Shown here piece by piece: positions 38,301 to 46,820 of a DNA stretch of 64,000 nt. Source of the DNA: Burkholderia cepacia (GTDB taxonomy: Bacteria > Pseudomonadota > Gammaproteobacteria > Burkholderiales > Burkholderiaceae); NCBI RefSeq assembly GCF_029962485.1, contig NZ_CP073638.1, positions 2,976,001-3,040,000 of the forward strand, read 5' to 3'. Under the pieces are notes generated by a model. The model was given only the letters and a program-made list of their open reading frames with translations. It was not told the origin of the DNA and searched no databases. A program made the position numbers and the translations under genes. The stretch's first letter is position 1, and the number at the start of each line of letters is the position of its first letter.

Positions 38301-39026
38301 ATGATCGAGTTGTCCGCACAGGTTTATGCGGCGGAGTTGAGACGATTCAGGTCGATCGGCTGCGTGTGGCTCGCGGCGGACGAGATTCCGGCCGATATTG
38401 AGGTGCCGGCCGGCTGGCGCGAATTGCTCGCCGTTCCGGACGATATGCTTGCCGACAGGCTTATGCAGATGTGGGCCGGCGTCATCGATCGCTTGCCCGC
38501 CATTGCGCGGTTCTTTCGCGACAAGCTCGCGCGGCCGGCCGTGTTCCGCAACGACGGCGGCGAGGTCATGCTGTTGTATCCGTACACGGTGGAGCAGGAC
38601 GATCTGAATTTCTTCATCGGCCGCGCGCCGTTGCGCGAGCGGGCGCCGCTCGACGAACCGGTTTGGCGCGCGCTGCCCGGTGACTTGCAGCGCTTCCATC
38701 AGGCCGTGCACGACGGCTGGACATTCTTTCCGGCCCGTTCGATGGGCCCGCTGCCGCTCGGCGATCAGACCACGCTGACGGACAAGCTCGACCTGACGCC
38801 GGCCGAGACGCGCAAGCTCGGCGTGAACCCCGATCTCGTGCGCACCGTGCTTCACAACGGCGGCGGCGATTATCTGTGCGTCGACCTGCGCGACAGCGCC
38901 GGCGATGGCAGCCGGGCGGGGCGGATCTGGTGGCACGAGCAGCCGGCACGGCTTGAACCCGTGGATTTCTGGGCGGCGATGAATGCGTGGTTCGACATCT
39001 TCGTCGAGGACGCCGACGAGCGCTGA
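38301..39026 (+). CDS. SMI1/KNR4 (SUKH)-like protein
   Basis: Protein of 241 residues, cytoplasmic. I do not recognise a precise family, but the C-terminal part (GGGDYLCVDLRD ... GRIWWHEQPARLEPV-DFWAAMNAWFDIF) has the look of SUKH-superfamily proteins, many of which are immunity proteins for polymorphic toxins. No toxin gene is near, so a housekeeping or orphan role is equally possible. It starts 199 bases from the divergent flavoprotein gene. Confidence 0.6.
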   Translation: MIELSAQVYAAELRRFRSIGCVWLAADEIPADIEVPAGWRELLAVPDDMLADRLMQMWAGVIDRLPAIARFFRDKLARPAVFRNDGGEVMLLYPYTVEQDDLNFFIGRAPLRERAPLDEPVWRALPGDLQRFHQAVHDGWTFFPARSMGPLPLGDQTTLTDKLDLTPAETRKLGVNPDLVRTVLHNGGGDYLCVDLRDSAGDGSRAGRIWWHEQPARLEPVDFWAAMNAWFDIFVEDADER

Positions 39027-39039
39027 ACGCGCGTGTGCA

Positions 39040-39765
39040 TCAACTCATCGCGAACAGCTTCCCCCACCGCGCCAGCACGCGCGTATCGACACCGGCCATC
39101 CTCAACGCCTTCCACACCACCGTCGACACGGTGTCGTAAGCCGCGATCCCCGTCGCCTGCTCGAACGGCGCGGCCAGATGCGCGGCATGCAGGTTCGTGC
39201 AGAACGTCACGACCGCATCCGGTCGCGCCTGCGCCGTCTTGCGCATCAATGCCGCCAACTGCGTATCGGGCACTTCGGCAAAGCTGTAGTTGTCGCGCAG
39301 CCCGAGATGCTGCTCGGCCACGCAATCGATGCCGAGCTGCGCGTACTGGCGCACGATCCGCTGCTGCACGTCGTCGAGATACGGCGTGACGAGGCCGAGC
39401 CGCCGCACGCCGGTGCGTTCGAGCAGCTCATTCAGCGCGAGCACCGATGTCGTCGCCGGGATGCCGGTCGCCTTCGCGATGCTCCGGCACAGCGCGGCGT
39501 CGCGTTCGAAACCGAGCCAGCCGGCCGACGTGCCGCTCCAGCCGATCACGTCGACACGGGCATCGGCAAGCTGCCGCGCCGCGACGAGGATGTGTTCCGC
39601 GTCGAACTGGTCGAGCGCGGTCGCGCTCAACGCGATCTCGGTCACGGTGAAGCGCGCGAAATGGACGCTGACGTTCGGAAGATCGGCGACGATCGCGGTC
39701 GTGAGCGGTTCAAGTGCGGTGTTCGATGACGGCGTGAGAATGCCGATGCGGATGCGTGGATTCAT
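39040..39765 (-). CDS. Maleate isomerase/arylmalonate decarboxylase-like enzyme of the Asp/Glu racemase superfamily
   Basis: Cytoplasmic enzyme of 241 residues, last gene of the eight-gene operon. Racemases of this superfamily and maleate isomerase use two facing cysteines. Here the C-terminal one is present (Cys189, VVTFCTN), but the first position reads Gly78-Thr79-Ser80 (WSGTSAG), the arrangement that I remember from arylmalonate decarboxylase (Gly74-Thr75-Ser76, Cys188); Tyr129 also fits. Racemisation therefore seems unlikely, and decarboxylation or isomerisation of a C4 or malonate-like acid is more plausible. GGAG before ATG 39765; 14 bases after the deaminase gene. Confidence 0.8.
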   Translation of the reverse strand: MNPRIRIGILTPSSNTALEPLTTAIVADLPNVSVHFARFTVTEIALSATALDQFDAEHILVAARQLADARVDVIGWSGTSAGWLGFERDAALCRSIAKATGIPATTSVLALNELLERTGVRRLGLVTPYLDDVQQRIVRQYAQLGIDCVAEQHLGLRDNYSFAEVPDTQLAALMRKTAQARPDAVVTFCTNLHAAHLAAPFEQATGIAAYDTVSTVVWKALRMAGVDTRVLARWGKLFAMS

Positions 39766-39779
39766 CGCATGATCTCCGT

Positions 39780-41162
39780 TCAGTCGAGCAACTGCCGCAC
39801 GGCATCGACTGCGGCGCGGCGCAGTGCAGCCAGGTCGAGGCCGGGAATCTCTCCGTTATCCACGACGACGCGGCCATTCACGATGTTGTACTTCACCGGC
39901 GCCGGTTCGCCGGCCGTGACGGGTGCGATTGCGTAGTCGTGGAAGCCGTTGAAGCGCGGGCCGCTTACGTCGTACAGCACGAGATCGGCGGCCTGTCCGG
40001 CACCGAGTGTGCCGACCGCATCGAGCCCGAGCACGTTTGCACCGCCTTGCGTCCCCCAGTGCAGCACGTCCTCGACCGTGGTGGCCGACGCACCGTGCGC
40101 GGCGCGATGGACGAGCCACGCGAAATTCGCTTCGTGCGTCATGCTGCCCGATTCGTTCGATGCGACGCCGTCGACGCCGAGCGACACCGGCACGCCGGCC
40201 GCGGCCATGCGCGGTGCGGGCGCGATGCCGCTGCCGAGCCGTGCGTTGCTGACGGGGCAGTGCGAGCAGCCGGTGCCCGTTTCCGCGAGCATCGCGATCT
40301 CGCTCGCTTCGAGATGGACCAGGTGCGCGAACCACACGTCGTTGCCGAGCCATTCGTGCTCGGCAACGAATTCGACGGGCAGCTTGCCGAATCGCTCGCG
40401 GCAGAAATCGACATAACGCGTCGTTTCCGACAAATGCGAGTGCAGCCGCAGGCCCATGCCGCGCGCCGCACGCGCAACTTCGGGCAGCAGGCCGGGCGGC
40501 AGCGAGAAGGTCGGTGTCGTCGGTGCGACGACCACGCGGCGCATCGATGCCGGGCCAGCGTCGTGATAGCGCGCCTTCAGCCGCTCGATATCCGCGAGCA
40601 TCTGGTCGAGCGTTTCAGGCTGCAGCGCGGTACCGGCGAAGCCCGGATGATCGCCGGCCGCCTGCAATGCGCCGCCGCGGCACAGCACGAAGCGCATGCC
40701 GAAGCTGGCCGCTTCGTCGAACAGCAGGTCGCCGGTTTCGGTCGTGCCGCCTGCGTGATACAGGTAGTGATGGTCCGCGCAGGTCGTCACGCCGGACAGC
40801 AGCAGTTCCGCGAAGCCGAGCCGTGCCGCGATGCGCGCGAGTTCCGGCGTGAAGCGCGCGATGCGCGGGTACGGCACGGCCGCGAGCCATTCCTGCAGGT
40901 CGGCGTTGATGCCGGCCGGCACGCCTTTCAGCAGATTCTGGAACAGGTGATGGTGCGTGTTGACCCAGCCGGGATAGACGACGCAGTTGCTCGCATCGAT
41001 CACGCGTTCACCGGGCAGCGGCGCGAGACCGGGCGCGATCGTCTCGATCCGGCCGTCGCGGATGCGCAGGTCGGCCTGGCCGAGCCGCGCGGCATCGCCG
41101 GCGCGGCCGCTCATGACCGCGATCGGGTTGCAGATCAGCAGCGAAGAAGTAGGAACGCTCAT
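39780..41162 (-). CDS. Amidohydrolase deaminase, guanine/8-oxoguanine deaminase-like
   Basis: COG0402-type metal-dependent deaminase of 460 residues. HxH metal site in NTHHHLFQN near residue 70, substrate and metal histidines in HLSETTRY (about 240), the SHCPVSNARLGSGIAP block (about 293) and GVDGVASNESGSM (about 318) are all visible. Guanine, 8-oxoguanine, atrazine-type and related N-heterocycle deaminases share this pattern; 8-oxoguanine deaminase is the closest by my reading. With the nucleobase transporter encoded just upstream, a purine- or pyrimidine-like substrate is likely. A GAGGAG precedes the chosen ATG; longer in-frame starts exist. Confidence 0.82.
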   Translation of the reverse strand: MSVPTSSLLICNPIAVMSGRAGDAARLGQADLRIRDGRIETIAPGLAPLPGERVIDASNCVVYPGWVNTHHHLFQNLLKGVPAGINADLQEWLAAVPYPRIARFTPELARIAARLGFAELLLSGVTTCADHHYLYHAGGTTETGDLLFDEAASFGMRFVLCRGGALQAAGDHPGFAGTALQPETLDQMLADIERLKARYHDAGPASMRRVVVAPTTPTFSLPPGLLPEVARAARGMGLRLHSHLSETTRYVDFCRERFGKLPVEFVAEHEWLGNDVWFAHLVHLEASEIAMLAETGTGCSHCPVSNARLGSGIAPAPRMAAAGVPVSLGVDGVASNESGSMTHEANFAWLVHRAAHGASATTVEDVLHWGTQGGANVLGLDAVGTLGAGQAADLVLYDVSGPRFNGFHDYAIAPVTAGEPAPVKYNIVNGRVVVDNGEIPGLDLAALRRAAVDAVRQLLD

Positions 41163-41249
41163 GGTCGGGTCTCCTCGGATTCGGATAGTCGGGTCGTTGT
41201 TCGTCAGGCGCCGCACGCAGGCTCGATGCCGCGCGCGGCAGGAAGCCGG

Positions 41250-42623
41250 TCAGTCGTACTCGCGCGCCATCCCGCTGCCGTGCGCGGCGTCGGCATGGAC
41301 GTGCGATTCGACGGGTTCCGCCGCCGGCACGCCGTTGAGCAGCGCATTGAGCAGGACCGACACGAGGCACGCGAGCACGACGCCGCTATGCAGGAACGGC
41401 TGCGTCCAGTCGGGCATGTGCGCGAACACCTTCGGCGCCATCACCGGAATCAGCGCGGTGGCGATCGTGAAGCCGACGATCAGCACGTTGTAGCGGTTGT
41501 TCTCGAAATCGACTTTCGCGAGCGTTTGCACGCCGGCTGCAACGACCACGCCGAACATCGCAATGCCCGCGCCGCCGAGCGCGGCCGACGGCGTCGACGC
41601 GACGATCGCGCCGATCTTCGGCACGAGTGCGACGATGCACATCAGCGCGCCGCTGACCGCGACGATCCAGCGGCTGCGCACGCCGGTCAGGATCACGAGC
41701 CCGACGTTCTCCATGAACGCGATGAACGGGAACGCGGCGAACGTGCCGGCGATCGCGCTCGCGATGCCGTTCGCACGGAGCCCGCGCACGACATCTTCCT
41801 CGCTGACCTGCTTCTCGACGATGTCGCCGATCGCGACGAACAGGCCCATCGATTCGACCATCTGCACGATCATCACGACGACCATCGTCAGCACCGGCAC
41901 GATCGCGAACACCGGCGTGCCGAAGTGGAACGGGTAGGGCACGGTGAACCACGGTGCGGCCGCCACGTTCGTGAAGTTGCCCATCCCGAGCGCGATCGCG
42001 AGCAGGCTGCCGGCGACGAGCCCGATCAGCACCGACAGGTTGCGCAGGAACGCGTTCGCGAAACGGTTGACCGCGAGGATCACGACCGCGACAACGAGCG
42101 CGACCGCGAGGAACGACAGTTCGCCGAACTGCAGCTTCGCCGCGTCGCCGCCGCCGGCCCACTGGTACGCGACCGGAAACAGCTGCAGCCCGATCACGGT
42201 GACGATGCAGCCCGTCACGACCGGCGGGAACAGGCGGCGCAGCCGGCCGATCAAGGGCGCGGCGAAGGTCGTGATGATGCCCGCGCCGATCACCGCGCCG
42301 CACACGCCGGCGAACCCCACGCCCGGCGTCAGCCCGATCGCGATCACCGGCCCGACGCTGCTGAACGCGACGCCCTGCAGGATCGGCAGGCGCACGCCGA
42401 GCTTCCAGATGCCAACTGTCTGCAGGATCGTCGAGATGCCGGAACAGAACAGCGCGGTGCTGATCAGCACGGTCGTGTCGGCGGGCGACATCTTCAGCGC
42501 CGATGCGACGATCAGCGGCACCGCGATCGCGCCGATATAGGCGACGAGCATGTGCTGCAGGCCGAGCGTCAGCATCTGGCGGCGCGGCAGGACCCGATCG
42601 ACGGGATGTGAAGCAGAGTTCAT
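41250..42623 (-). CDS. NCS2 family nucleobase:cation symporter
   Basis: Inner-membrane transporter of 457 residues with about 12-14 hydrophobic segments (NAT/NCS2 family: uracil, xanthine, urate). Family marks: Gln-His in TM1 (LGLQHMLVAYIG) and the NAT signature ENVGLVILTG near residue 315. The signature's first residue is Glu, as in uracil carriers, while its last is Gly, as in purine carriers, so the substrate is not assignable and may be unusual. It lies between the COG0523 gene and the deaminase gene and should import the operon's substrate. The C-terminal tail is His-containing (HVHADAAHG). Confidence 0.88.
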   Translation of the reverse strand: MNSASHPVDRVLPRRQMLTLGLQHMLVAYIGAIAVPLIVASALKMSPADTTVLISTALFCSGISTILQTVGIWKLGVRLPILQGVAFSSVGPVIAIGLTPGVGFAGVCGAVIGAGIITTFAAPLIGRLRRLFPPVVTGCIVTVIGLQLFPVAYQWAGGGDAAKLQFGELSFLAVALVVAVVILAVNRFANAFLRNLSVLIGLVAGSLLAIALGMGNFTNVAAAPWFTVPYPFHFGTPVFAIVPVLTMVVVMIVQMVESMGLFVAIGDIVEKQVSEEDVVRGLRANGIASAIAGTFAAFPFIAFMENVGLVILTGVRSRWIVAVSGALMCIVALVPKIGAIVASTPSAALGGAGIAMFGVVVAAGVQTLAKVDFENNRYNVLIVGFTIATALIPVMAPKVFAHMPDWTQPFLHSGVVLACLVSVLLNALLNGVPAAEPVESHVHADAAHGSGMAREYD

Positions 42624-42684
42624 GGGCGTGTCTCCTGAGGTTCGTTATCTGGCGGGCGCGTGGCGCGCCCGCCTGGCGTGCCCG

Positions 42685-43809
42685 TCAGGCCGCGACCGGC
42701 GCGGCGAGGCAGGCATGGAAACGGTCGGTCAGCGCGGCGCGATCGAGATCGCGGCCGATGAAAACGATGCGCGACGAGCGCGGTTCGCACCCCCACGCCA
42801 GCGCGGCGCGCAGTTCGATCACGCCGTGCACGCCCTGCAGCACGTAGCGCTGCGCGCGGCCCTGCACGGCGAGAATGCCCTTCATCCGGAACAGGTTCGC
42901 GGTGTCGGCACGGCGCAGCTCGCCGAGCCATGCTTCGAGCGCGTCGAGATCGACGTCCGAGTCGACTTCGATGCCGACCGACGACACGCTTTCGTCGTGC
43001 TCGTGATGGTCGTGGTCCTCGTCGTGTGCGTGCGCGGCGTGACTGTCGTGCGCATGGTCGTCGTGGTCTTCGTGTTCGTCGTGGCCGTGCGCGTGCGCGT
43101 CCGCATGCGGCGCATCGGCGTGCAGCCCGTCGCTCTCGACGAGGATCTGCGCGAATTCGTTCGCGCCGATCCCGAGGATGCGGTCGAGATCGACCTGCGC
43201 ATAGCTCGACGTGACGATCTCGGCCGTCGTGTTCAGCTCGCGCAGCCGAGCGGTCAGCGCATCGACGTCCGGCGTGTCGACGAGATCGACCTTGTTGATC
43301 ACGATCCGGTCCGCGCAGACGATCTGGTCGACGGCCTGGTTGTCGCGGCCGTCGAGCACGAGATCGTCGAGGTGCGCGCGAATATGTTTCGCATCGACCA
43401 TCGTGACGACCGCGTCGAGTGCGACTTCCTTCGCGATCGGATCGTCGAGGAAGAAGGTCTGCGCGACCGGATAAGGATCGGCGAGCCCGCTCGTCTCGAC
43501 GATGATGTGATCGAGCCGGTCGGGGCGCGCGACCAGCATTCGCACGATCCGCACGAGATCCTCGCGCACCGCGCCGACGCAGCACACGCAGCCGTTCGTC
43601 ATCTCGTAGATCTCCTCGGTCGATTCGAGCACGAGCCCGCCGTCGATGCCGATCTCGCCGAACTCGTTCTCGATCACCGCGATCTTGCGGCCGTGCTTCT
43701 CGCGCAGGATGTAGTTCAGCAGCGTGGTCTTGCCCGCGCCGAGAAAGCCCGTGAGCACGGTAACCGGAATCTTCTCGACGTCGCTGTGGGTGGTGTGGAT
43801 GTGGGTCAT
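42685..43809 (-). CDS. COG0523 (CobW/ZNG1-like) GTPase metallochaperone with His-rich loop
   Basis: G3E GTPase of 374 residues: Walker [10 protein letters not shown] (21-29), metal-binding CVCC in NGCVCCVG (Cys74, Cys76, Cys77), [12 protein letters not shown] (172-175), and a C-terminal CobW_C domain (about 278-374). Between the domains, residues 230-273 carry about 16 His in 44 residues mixed with Asp/Glu, suited to holding zinc or another divalent ion. Its ATG overlaps the UbiX stop by four bases. In an operon with three metal-type amidohydrolases, metal delivery to them is the obvious hypothesis. Confidence 0.88.
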   Translation of the reverse strand: MTHIHTTHSDVEKIPVTVLTGFLGAGKTTLLNYILREKHGRKIAVIENEFGEIGIDGGLVLESTEEIYEMTNGCVCCVGAVREDLVRIVRMLVARPDRLDHIIVETSGLADPYPVAQTFFLDDPIAKEVALDAVVTMVDAKHIRAHLDDLVLDGRDNQAVDQIVCADRIVINKVDLVDTPDVDALTARLRELNTTAEIVTSSYAQVDLDRILGIGANEFAQILVESDGLHADAPHADAHAHGHDEHEDHDDHAHDSHAAHAHDEDHDHHEHDESVSSVGIEVDSDVDLDALEAWLGELRRADTANLFRMKGILAVQGRAQRYVLQGVHGVIELRAALAWGCEPRSSRIVFIGRDLDRAALTDRFHACLAAPVAA

Positions 43810-44408
43810 GATGCGTCTCCGTTGAGTCGGTTGGGCTGAGATTCGCTTTCTTTCCAGCGATGGACGGTGCGTGAATCGAGGTCGAACAGGTCGAGCACGC
43901 GGCCGAGCGTGTGGTCGATCATCTGGTCGAGCGAGGCGGGGCGCGCATAGAACGCCGGCACGGGCGGCGCGACGATCGCGCCCATCTCCGTGACGGTGGC
44001 CATGTTGCGAAGGTGTGTGAGCGTGTACGGCGTCTCGCGGGCGAGCAGCACGAGCCGGCGGCGCTCCTTCAGCACGACGTCGGCCGCGCGCGAGATCAGG
44101 CCGGATGACAGGCCGCTGGCGATCTCGGCAAGCGTCTTCATCGAGCACGGCGCGACGATCATCCCGAGCGTGCGGAACGAGCCGCTCGAGATCGACGCGG
44201 CGATGTCGTCGCTCCGGTACAGCACGCTTGCGCGTGCGGCGATGTCCGATAGCTTGAAATCGGTCTCGTGCGCCATCGTCAGCGCGGCGGCACGCGACAC
44301 GACCACGTGCGTCTCGATGTCGAGCTCGCGCAGCAGCGCGAGCAGCCGGATCCCGTACACGAAGCCGGATGCGCCGCTGATGCCGACCACGAGCCGCCGC
44401 GTGCTCAT
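43806..44408 (-). CDS. UbiX-like flavin prenyltransferase
   Basis: Enzyme of 200 residues that prenylates FMN to make the cofactor of UbiD decarboxylases. The opening [17 protein letters not shown] (7-23), [43 protein letters not shown] (about 85-128) and the C-terminal [11 protein letters not shown] are strong family signatures. It overlaps the UbiD stop and the COG0523 start by four bases each, so the three products are translationally coupled. The C-terminal tail beyond residue 180 is longer than in minimal UbiX proteins. It is probably dedicated to the adjacent UbiD. Confidence 0.92.
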   Translation of the reverse strand: MSTRRLVVGISGASGFVYGIRLLALLRELDIETHVVVSRAAALTMAHETDFKLSDIAARASVLYRSDDIAASISSGSFRTLGMIVAPCSMKTLAEIASGLSSGLISRAADVVLKERRRLVLLARETPYTLTHLRNMATVTEMGAIVAPPVPAFYARPASLDQMIDHTLGRVLDLFDLDSRTVHRWKESESQPNRLNGDAS

Positions 44409-45799
44409 CGCGAAGCTCCGCCGAGTTGCGCGATGACGTGCGCCGCACGCTGCATCGCGGCGTCGCCCACCCGCGCGCGCACGCCGTCGAAGCGCGAGCC
44501 GCGCGTCGCATCGATGCCCATCCGCGACGTCGTGCCGTCGGCCGACGACGACGGATCGAGCGGGCTGCCGGGCAGGCCGTCGACGACGAACAGGTCGCGG
44601 TGCGGCTGGAAGTGCGTCGCGATCGCCCACAGCACCTGCGCGTCGTCGGTGATGTCGACGTCGGCGTCGACCGCGACGACGTTCTTCAGGTACGGATCCC
44701 AGCCGAGCAGCGCGAGCATGATCTGGCGCGCCTCGCCGTCGCGCGACTGTTTCAGCGCGACATAGCAGTGAAAGTGCGTGCCGGAGTTCGGGTAGTGAAT
44801 GGCGGTGACCGAAGGAAAGCGCGCCTTCAGCTTCTCGCTCATCTCGGCTTCGCGCGGCAGCCGAGCGAGCGTCAGGTGCTCCGCGTACGGGCCGCCGACC
44901 ACGTCGACGAGCCACGCATCGTTGCGCCGCATCATCGCGTCGATGCGCAGCACGTTGTTGGTCGAGCGGTCCGACGAGTAGCCGGTGAATTCGCCGAACG
45001 GGCCTTCTTCGGCATGGGCGTCGGGATCGATCGTGCCTTCGAGCACGAACTCGGCGGCGGCGGGCACGCCGATGCCGTGACGCGGTGTGCGCACGAGCTG
45101 CAGCGGCGCGCCGAACAACCCGCCGGCGATCGCACGCTCGTCCGCACCGAACGGCACGCGCGCGGCGGCCGCGAGCATGAACAGCGGATGCGCGCCAATC
45201 ACCATCGCGACTTTCAGCGTGTCGCCGCGCGTCTTCGCGGTCTGCAGCATTCGCCACAGATGGCCGCGCGAATGCAGGCTCGTCGCCAGCGCATTGCGAG
45301 CATGCGGCATCGAGCGGTGGTAACTGAGGTTCGCGACGCCCGTCACCGGATCTTCGGCGACGATCACCGCGTTGGTCACGTACGGCCCGCGATCGGTCTC
45401 GAAGTGGCGGATCATCGGCAGTTGCGCGAGATCCACCGCGTCGCCTTCGGTCACCTGATCGAGCACGGGGCCATGCGGCACGACGACCGGCGCGACCGGC
45501 GCGTTCGCGCGCTGCTGCCATGCGTCGAACAGCCCGTTCGCGTCGACGCCGAACAGTCGGCCGATGCGCGTGCGGGAAGCAAATACGTTGGTGACGAGCG
45601 GCGTCGAAAGTCCGTCGACGCGCTCGCAGACGAGCATGTCGTGCCGGCCGCGCGCGGCGAGCGACGCGACGACGGCCGTGACGTCCTGGTCGGCGGACAG
45701 CGGCTGCGCGATCGTCAGCACATCGTCCGGAAAGCGATCGCGATACGCGTTCGCGAAGTGGTGGAAATCCTGCTGCTCGGCGAAAAGGCTGGACGCCAT
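44405..45799 (-). CDS. UbiD family prenyl-FMN-dependent decarboxylase
   Basis: (De)carboxylase of 464 residues. The [18 protein letters not shown] block (about 270-288) holds the catalytic Glu-Arg-Glu type surroundings, and [14 protein letters not shown] (about 149-162) the cofactor and metal site, both typical of UbiD. Members act on aromatic, heteroaromatic or unsaturated carboxylic acids; ubiquinone synthesis is unlikely, since the gene sits in a catabolic operon with a transporter and a LysR regulator. It follows the two amidohydrolase genes and overlaps the UbiX gene. The substrate is unresolved. Confidence 0.9.
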   Translation of the reverse strand: MASSLFAEQQDFHHFANAYRDRFPDDVLTIAQPLSADQDVTAVVASLAARGRHDMLVCERVDGLSTPLVTNVFASRTRIGRLFGVDANGLFDAWQQRANAPVAPVVVPHGPVLDQVTEGDAVDLAQLPMIRHFETDRGPYVTNAVIVAEDPVTGVANLSYHRSMPHARNALATSLHSRGHLWRMLQTAKTRGDTLKVAMVIGAHPLFMLAAAARVPFGADERAIAGGLFGAPLQLVRTPRHGIGVPAAAEFVLEGTIDPDAHAEEGPFGEFTGYSSDRSTNNVLRIDAMMRRNDAWLVDVVGGPYAEHLTLARLPREAEMSEKLKARFPSVTAIHYPNSGTHFHCYVALKQSRDGEARQIMLALLGWDPYLKNVVAVDADVDITDDAQVLWAIATHFQPHRDLFVVDGLPGSPLDPSSSADGTTSRMGIDATRGSRFDGVRARVGDAAMQRAAHVIAQLGGASR

Positions 45800-45880
45800 G
45801 ATGCACTCCGTCGGATGCGGAAGAGGAAAGGCCGGATCGCGCGCATCACTGCGGCGGCACGCGATCCGGCAAGCGGCGCG

Positions 45881-46786
45881 TTACACGTAGGTCGCCGTCA
45901 GTCGCTTGTGCGCTTCGTCGAGATCTTTCGGCGGTTTGGTCGGCTCGATGCCGACGAGGCGGGCGATGTTGTTGCCCATGTAATCCTCGAGGCCGTCTTC
46001 GTCGAGATCCATCCCCTGCGGCGCGGGCCCGCACAGCATCTCCAGCTCGCGCAGCCACATTCCGGGCTCGTTCGGCGGCGAATCGGTGCCGAACACGATC
46101 TTGTTGCGCGGCAGCTCGCGTGCGAATTCGACGATCCGCGACTGGTAGCACCAGCCCGATTCGCAGTACACGTTCGGCGTGTCCATCGCCATCCAGAACG
46201 CTTCGAACGAGTAGTTGCCGCCCGTCTGGATGCCGAAGTGGCCGATGATGAAGTTCACCATCGGAAACTCGCGGATGATCGGGTAGAACTGCGTCGGGAT
46301 CGTGTACGGCCCGTCGCCGGTGTGAATCAGCACGACGATGTTGTACTTCGCGCAAACCTTCATCGCCGGGCGCAGCCAGTCGAGCGCACGATCGGGCCGA
46401 TAGCCGTGCATGTTCGCGTGCAGCTTCACCATCTTGAAGCCGTACTCCTTGATGTGGAATTCGAGCTCCGCCGCGCCGTTTTCCGGGCCCCAGCGCGGGT
46501 TGTACGTGAAGTTGCCGATGAAGCGGTCGGGGTACTTCTGCGTGAGTTCGGCGATGTACGCCATGTAGTCGCGGATGCCGTCGCGGCCGCGGCGGTTGCC
46601 GTCGCGATAGCCGGTGTTGCCGGGCGGCGGCTGGATGAAGCCCATGTCGATGCGGCGCGGCTTGCCGTTGATGATGTACGGGCCGTCCATCATCTTCAGC
46701 AGGCGTTCGCCGGTAAACGGTTCGCCGGTGTGGCGCCACGCCTCGTCGACGAGGTTGGTCGGGTGCAGGTGCGTATCGATGATCAT
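45881..46786 (-). CDS. Amidohydrolase-2 family enzyme (metal site intact)
   Basis: COG2159-type amidohydrolase or decarboxylase of 301 residues. All expected metal and active-site residues are present: His6 and His8 (DTHLHPT), His123 (KLHANM), His155 (LIHTGD), His183 (IGHFG) and Asp235 (GTDSPP). The family includes nonoxidative decarboxylases of aromatic acids and ring-opening hydrolases. About half of its residues match the paralogue encoded 34 bases upstream, whose metal site is broken. The two likely form a heteromer; the reaction is unknown. Confidence 0.88.
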   Translation of the reverse strand: MIIDTHLHPTNLVDEAWRHTGEPFTGERLLKMMDGPYIINGKPRRIDMGFIQPPPGNTGYRDGNRRGRDGIRDYMAYIAELTQKYPDRFIGNFTYNPRWGPENGAAELEFHIKEYGFKMVKLHANMHGYRPDRALDWLRPAMKVCAKYNIVVLIHTGDGPYTIPTQFYPIIREFPMVNFIIGHFGIQTGGNYSFEAFWMAMDTPNVYCESGWCYQSRIVEFARELPRNKIVFGTDSPPNEPGMWLRELEMLCGPAPQGMDLDEDGLEDYMGNNIARLVGIEPTKPPKDLDEAHKRLTATYV

Positions 46787-46820
46787 GCAATGCTCCGGAA
46801 TCGGGAGAGAGGGGCGCGCG

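Noticed and set aside
39756..42611. Open frame of 951 codons on the plus strand
   Set aside because: It is antisense to the deaminase and NCS2 carrier genes, and its product is a low-complexity Arg/Asp/His chain.
44405..45799. Assignment of the UbiD protein to ubiquinone synthesis
   Set aside because: The gene is embedded in a LysR-controlled catabolic operon with transporter and hydrolases; housekeeping UbiD is not found in that context.
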